The notes beneath the pieces are model-generated. The model had not been told where the DNA came from. It was given only the letters and a program-made list of their open reading frames with translations, and ran no database searches. A DNA stretch of 64,000 nucleotides, taken from the NCBI RefSeq assembly GCF_030291135.1, contig NZ_CP127409.1, positions 2,294,001-2,358,000 on the forward strand. The letters run 5' to 3'. This DNA comes from Rhodanobacter thiooxydans (GTDB lineage: Bacteria; Pseudomonadota; Gammaproteobacteria; Xanthomonadales; Rhodanobacteraceae). Within the stretch, counting starts at the first letter, position 1. Each line of letters begins with the position of its first letter. A program made the position numbers and the translations under genes. Below, piece after piece: positions 61,130 through 64,000 of the stretch.

Positions 61130-61614
61130 TCGGTGGTGATCCGGCGGGCTTTCGTCGGCATCGCGATCTCGCCCAGCGGTACGGCGGCTACCCTGCGCGA
61201 TGGCCGCGGCGGCTGCGGCTTGAGCATGTCGGCCAGGCTGACCGCACGCAGCGCGTGGTCCAGCACGTTGTTGATCAGTTGCCAGCTGCCGCGCACGCCG
61301 CACTGCGACTCGCGGTCGCACTGCCCTTCGGCGACGCTGCATTCGGTCATGCCGATCGGACCTTCGATGGCTTCGACAATCTCGGCCAGCGAGATCTCGC
61401 CGGCCGGCCGGGCCAGCCGGTAGCCGCCGTTGACGCCGCGGAACGACTCGACCAGTGCGGCGTGACCGAGCGCCTTCAGCAGCTTGCTGACCGTGGGCAG
61501 TTCCAGCCGCGCTTCATCGGCGATCTGCACCGCGCTGAGCACCTCGGCCGGGTGCGCGGCGATGCAGGTCATCACCACGGTGGCGTAATCGGTGAGTCGG
61601 CTGACGCGGAGCAT
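61126..61614 (-). CDS. Rrf2-family Suf regulator (SufR/IscR-like)
   Basis: 162 aa. N-terminal winged helix ([51 protein letters not shown]) and three cluster-binding cysteines Cys92, Cys99, Cys105 in the IscR spacing C-x6-C-x5-C. The label 'SUF system Fe-S cluster assembly regulator' fits its position. Probably represses the operon when clusters are sufficient; the site 22 nt upstream (61636-61660) is a candidate operator. Confidence 0.92.
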
Positions 61615-61635
61615 GGGCTCGGGCTGGGTCGCTTG

Positions 61636-61660
61636 AATCGGGACTAAAATGGTACTGATT
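61636..61660 (-). promoter_or_regulatory. Candidate Rrf2/IscR-type operator upstream of sufR
   Basis: AATCGGGACTAAAATGGTACTGATT. The core GACT-AAAA-T-G-GT agrees with the IscR type I consensus at about 14 of 25 positions; the outer arms match poorly. Placement just 5' of an Rrf2 gene makes autoregulation plausible. Confidence 0.45.
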
Positions 61661-61752
61661 CGATGCCGCGCGGTCAATGCCACGCTGCTCAACGCCTCGT
61701 CACGACGCCGGCGGATCGCTAAGCTGGCGCCATTCCGTTGCCCATGGTTGCC

Positions 61753-63464
<1,712 letters not shown>

Positions 63465-63485
63465 CGTGCGAACGGTCGGGACAGC

Positions 63486-63516
63486 AAAACGGCCCGGTGG
63501 GGACCGGGCCGTTTTT
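63486..63516 (+). terminator. Rho-independent terminator, possibly bidirectional
   Basis: AAAACGGCCCGGT-gggg-ACCGGGCCGTTTT followed by T. A-run on the other side makes it usable for the secF strand as well. Confidence 0.88.
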
Positions 63517-63550
63517 CGTTTCGTGGAGCTACTCCTCTGCCCTTCGGGCA

Positions 63551-63572
63551 TCTCCCCTGCGAGCAGGGGAGA
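63551..63572. repeat. Palindromic repeat downstream of secF
   Basis: TCTCCCCTGC-ga-GCAGGGGAGA, another copy of the GC-rich family, preceded by the small hairpin GCCC-ttc-GGGC at 63540. Confidence 0.7.
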
Positions 63573-63609
63573 GAACAGCAGCATCACCCGCCTTGCGGGC
63601 GATGCTTGC

Positions 63610-64000
63610 TCAGGGTCGCCGCGCCAGCTCCGGGTTTTCCTTGGTGACCGGCATCAGGTCCTTCTTCGACACGCCCAGCCACAGCAGGATCGGGCTGGCC
63701 ACGAAGATCGAGGACAAGGTGCCGACCACGATGCCGATCAGCATGGTGACGGCGAAGCCGTGCACTGCGGTGCCGCCGTAGAAGTACAGCGCGCCCATGG
63801 TGATGCCGGTGAACAGCGAGGTGATGATGGTCCGCGACAGGGTGTTGTTGATCGAGCGGTTGAGGATCTCTTCCGGCTCGGCCTTGCGCGCCAGCCGGAA
63901 CAACTCGCGGATGCGGTCGAACACCACCACCTTGTCGTTGATCGAGTAACCGATCACCGCCAGCACCGAAGCCAGCACGGTCATGTCGAACTCGCGCTGC
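63610..64000 (-). CDS. secF: Protein translocase subunit SecF, C-terminal part (cut by window edge)
   Basis: 130 residues visible, lacking the N-terminus. DMTVLASVLAVIGYSINDKVVVFDRIRE and NRSINNTLSRTIITSLFTG are canonical SecF (TM4-TM6). SecDF assists Sec-dependent export with proton-motive force. The upstream gene, probably secD, lies outside the window. Confidence 0.93.
   Translation of the reverse strand, partial: QREFDMTVLASVLAVIGYSINDKVVVFDRIRELFRLARKAEPEEILNRSINNTLSRTIITSLFTGITMGALYFYGGTAVHGFAVTMLIGIVVGTLSSIFVASPILLWLGVSKKDLMPVTKENPELARRP

Overview
The window is GC-rich (about two thirds G+C by eye), densely coded chromosomal DNA of a gammaproteobacterium. A split PqiA/PqiB/PqiC locus, paired M13 peptidases, a SufR-led suf operon, AmgK-MurU cell-wall recycling genes and many short GC-rich palindromic repeats suggest Xanthomonadales, most likely Rhodanobacteraceae (Rhodanobacter/Dyella-like). 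That placement is inference from remembered family resemblance, not a database search. No rRNA, tRNA, CRISPR array, transposase or integrase was found.

Layout. 1-4682 (minus): nadD (cut by the window edge), holA, lptE and leuS, the last three tightly coupled; leuS carries an in-frame palindromic repeat. 4785-8368 (minus): pqiA1-pqiA2-pqiB-pqiC envelope lipid-transport operon. 8493-19474 (plus): CnoX-like thioredoxin, hotdog protein, TDT transporter, DUF502 protein, M14 and M13 peptidases, rapA. 19522-24720 (minus): amino-acid permease, rhomboid protease, NlpC/P60 hydrolase, YggS, M20 peptidase. 24926-26400 (plus): HhH, SET and GNAT proteins. 26477-31535 (minus): a membrane protein coupled to an M1 peptidase, then a membrane-anchored flavodoxin reductase with a Fur-like box upstream. 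31730-38319 (plus): two-component system, outer-membrane factor, FtsX-type permease, ATPase and HlyD adaptor, i.e. a self-regulated tripartite efflux operon.

The most unusual region is 38386-44777. It has an operon of esterase, two SMR-like proteins and a DegT aminotransferase. This runs head-on, with no spacer, into an operon of an arginase-fold protein and a FemAB/BioF2-like acyltransferase, which diverges from an ACP-ketosynthase pair. I read it as a candidate undescribed pathway that makes and exports an N-acylated amino compound or lipid.

44778-47830 is accessory and repeat-rich. It holds an integron-type gene cassette with a clear attC site, a broken SLATT-like second cassette, and an orphan selenium-binding-like propeller protein, all without an integrase. 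47831-54078 has a class III aminotransferase, a HAD phosphatase, a MipA-like protein, a Rieske ferredoxin with a GNAT, and a second M13 peptidase that shares an upstream motif with the first. 54143-61614 (minus) is sufR-sufB-sufC-sufD-sufS followed by an acyltransferase and a ketopantoate reductase-like gene, with repeats between suf genes. 61753-63464 (plus) is amgK-murU, and the window ends inside secF (minus).
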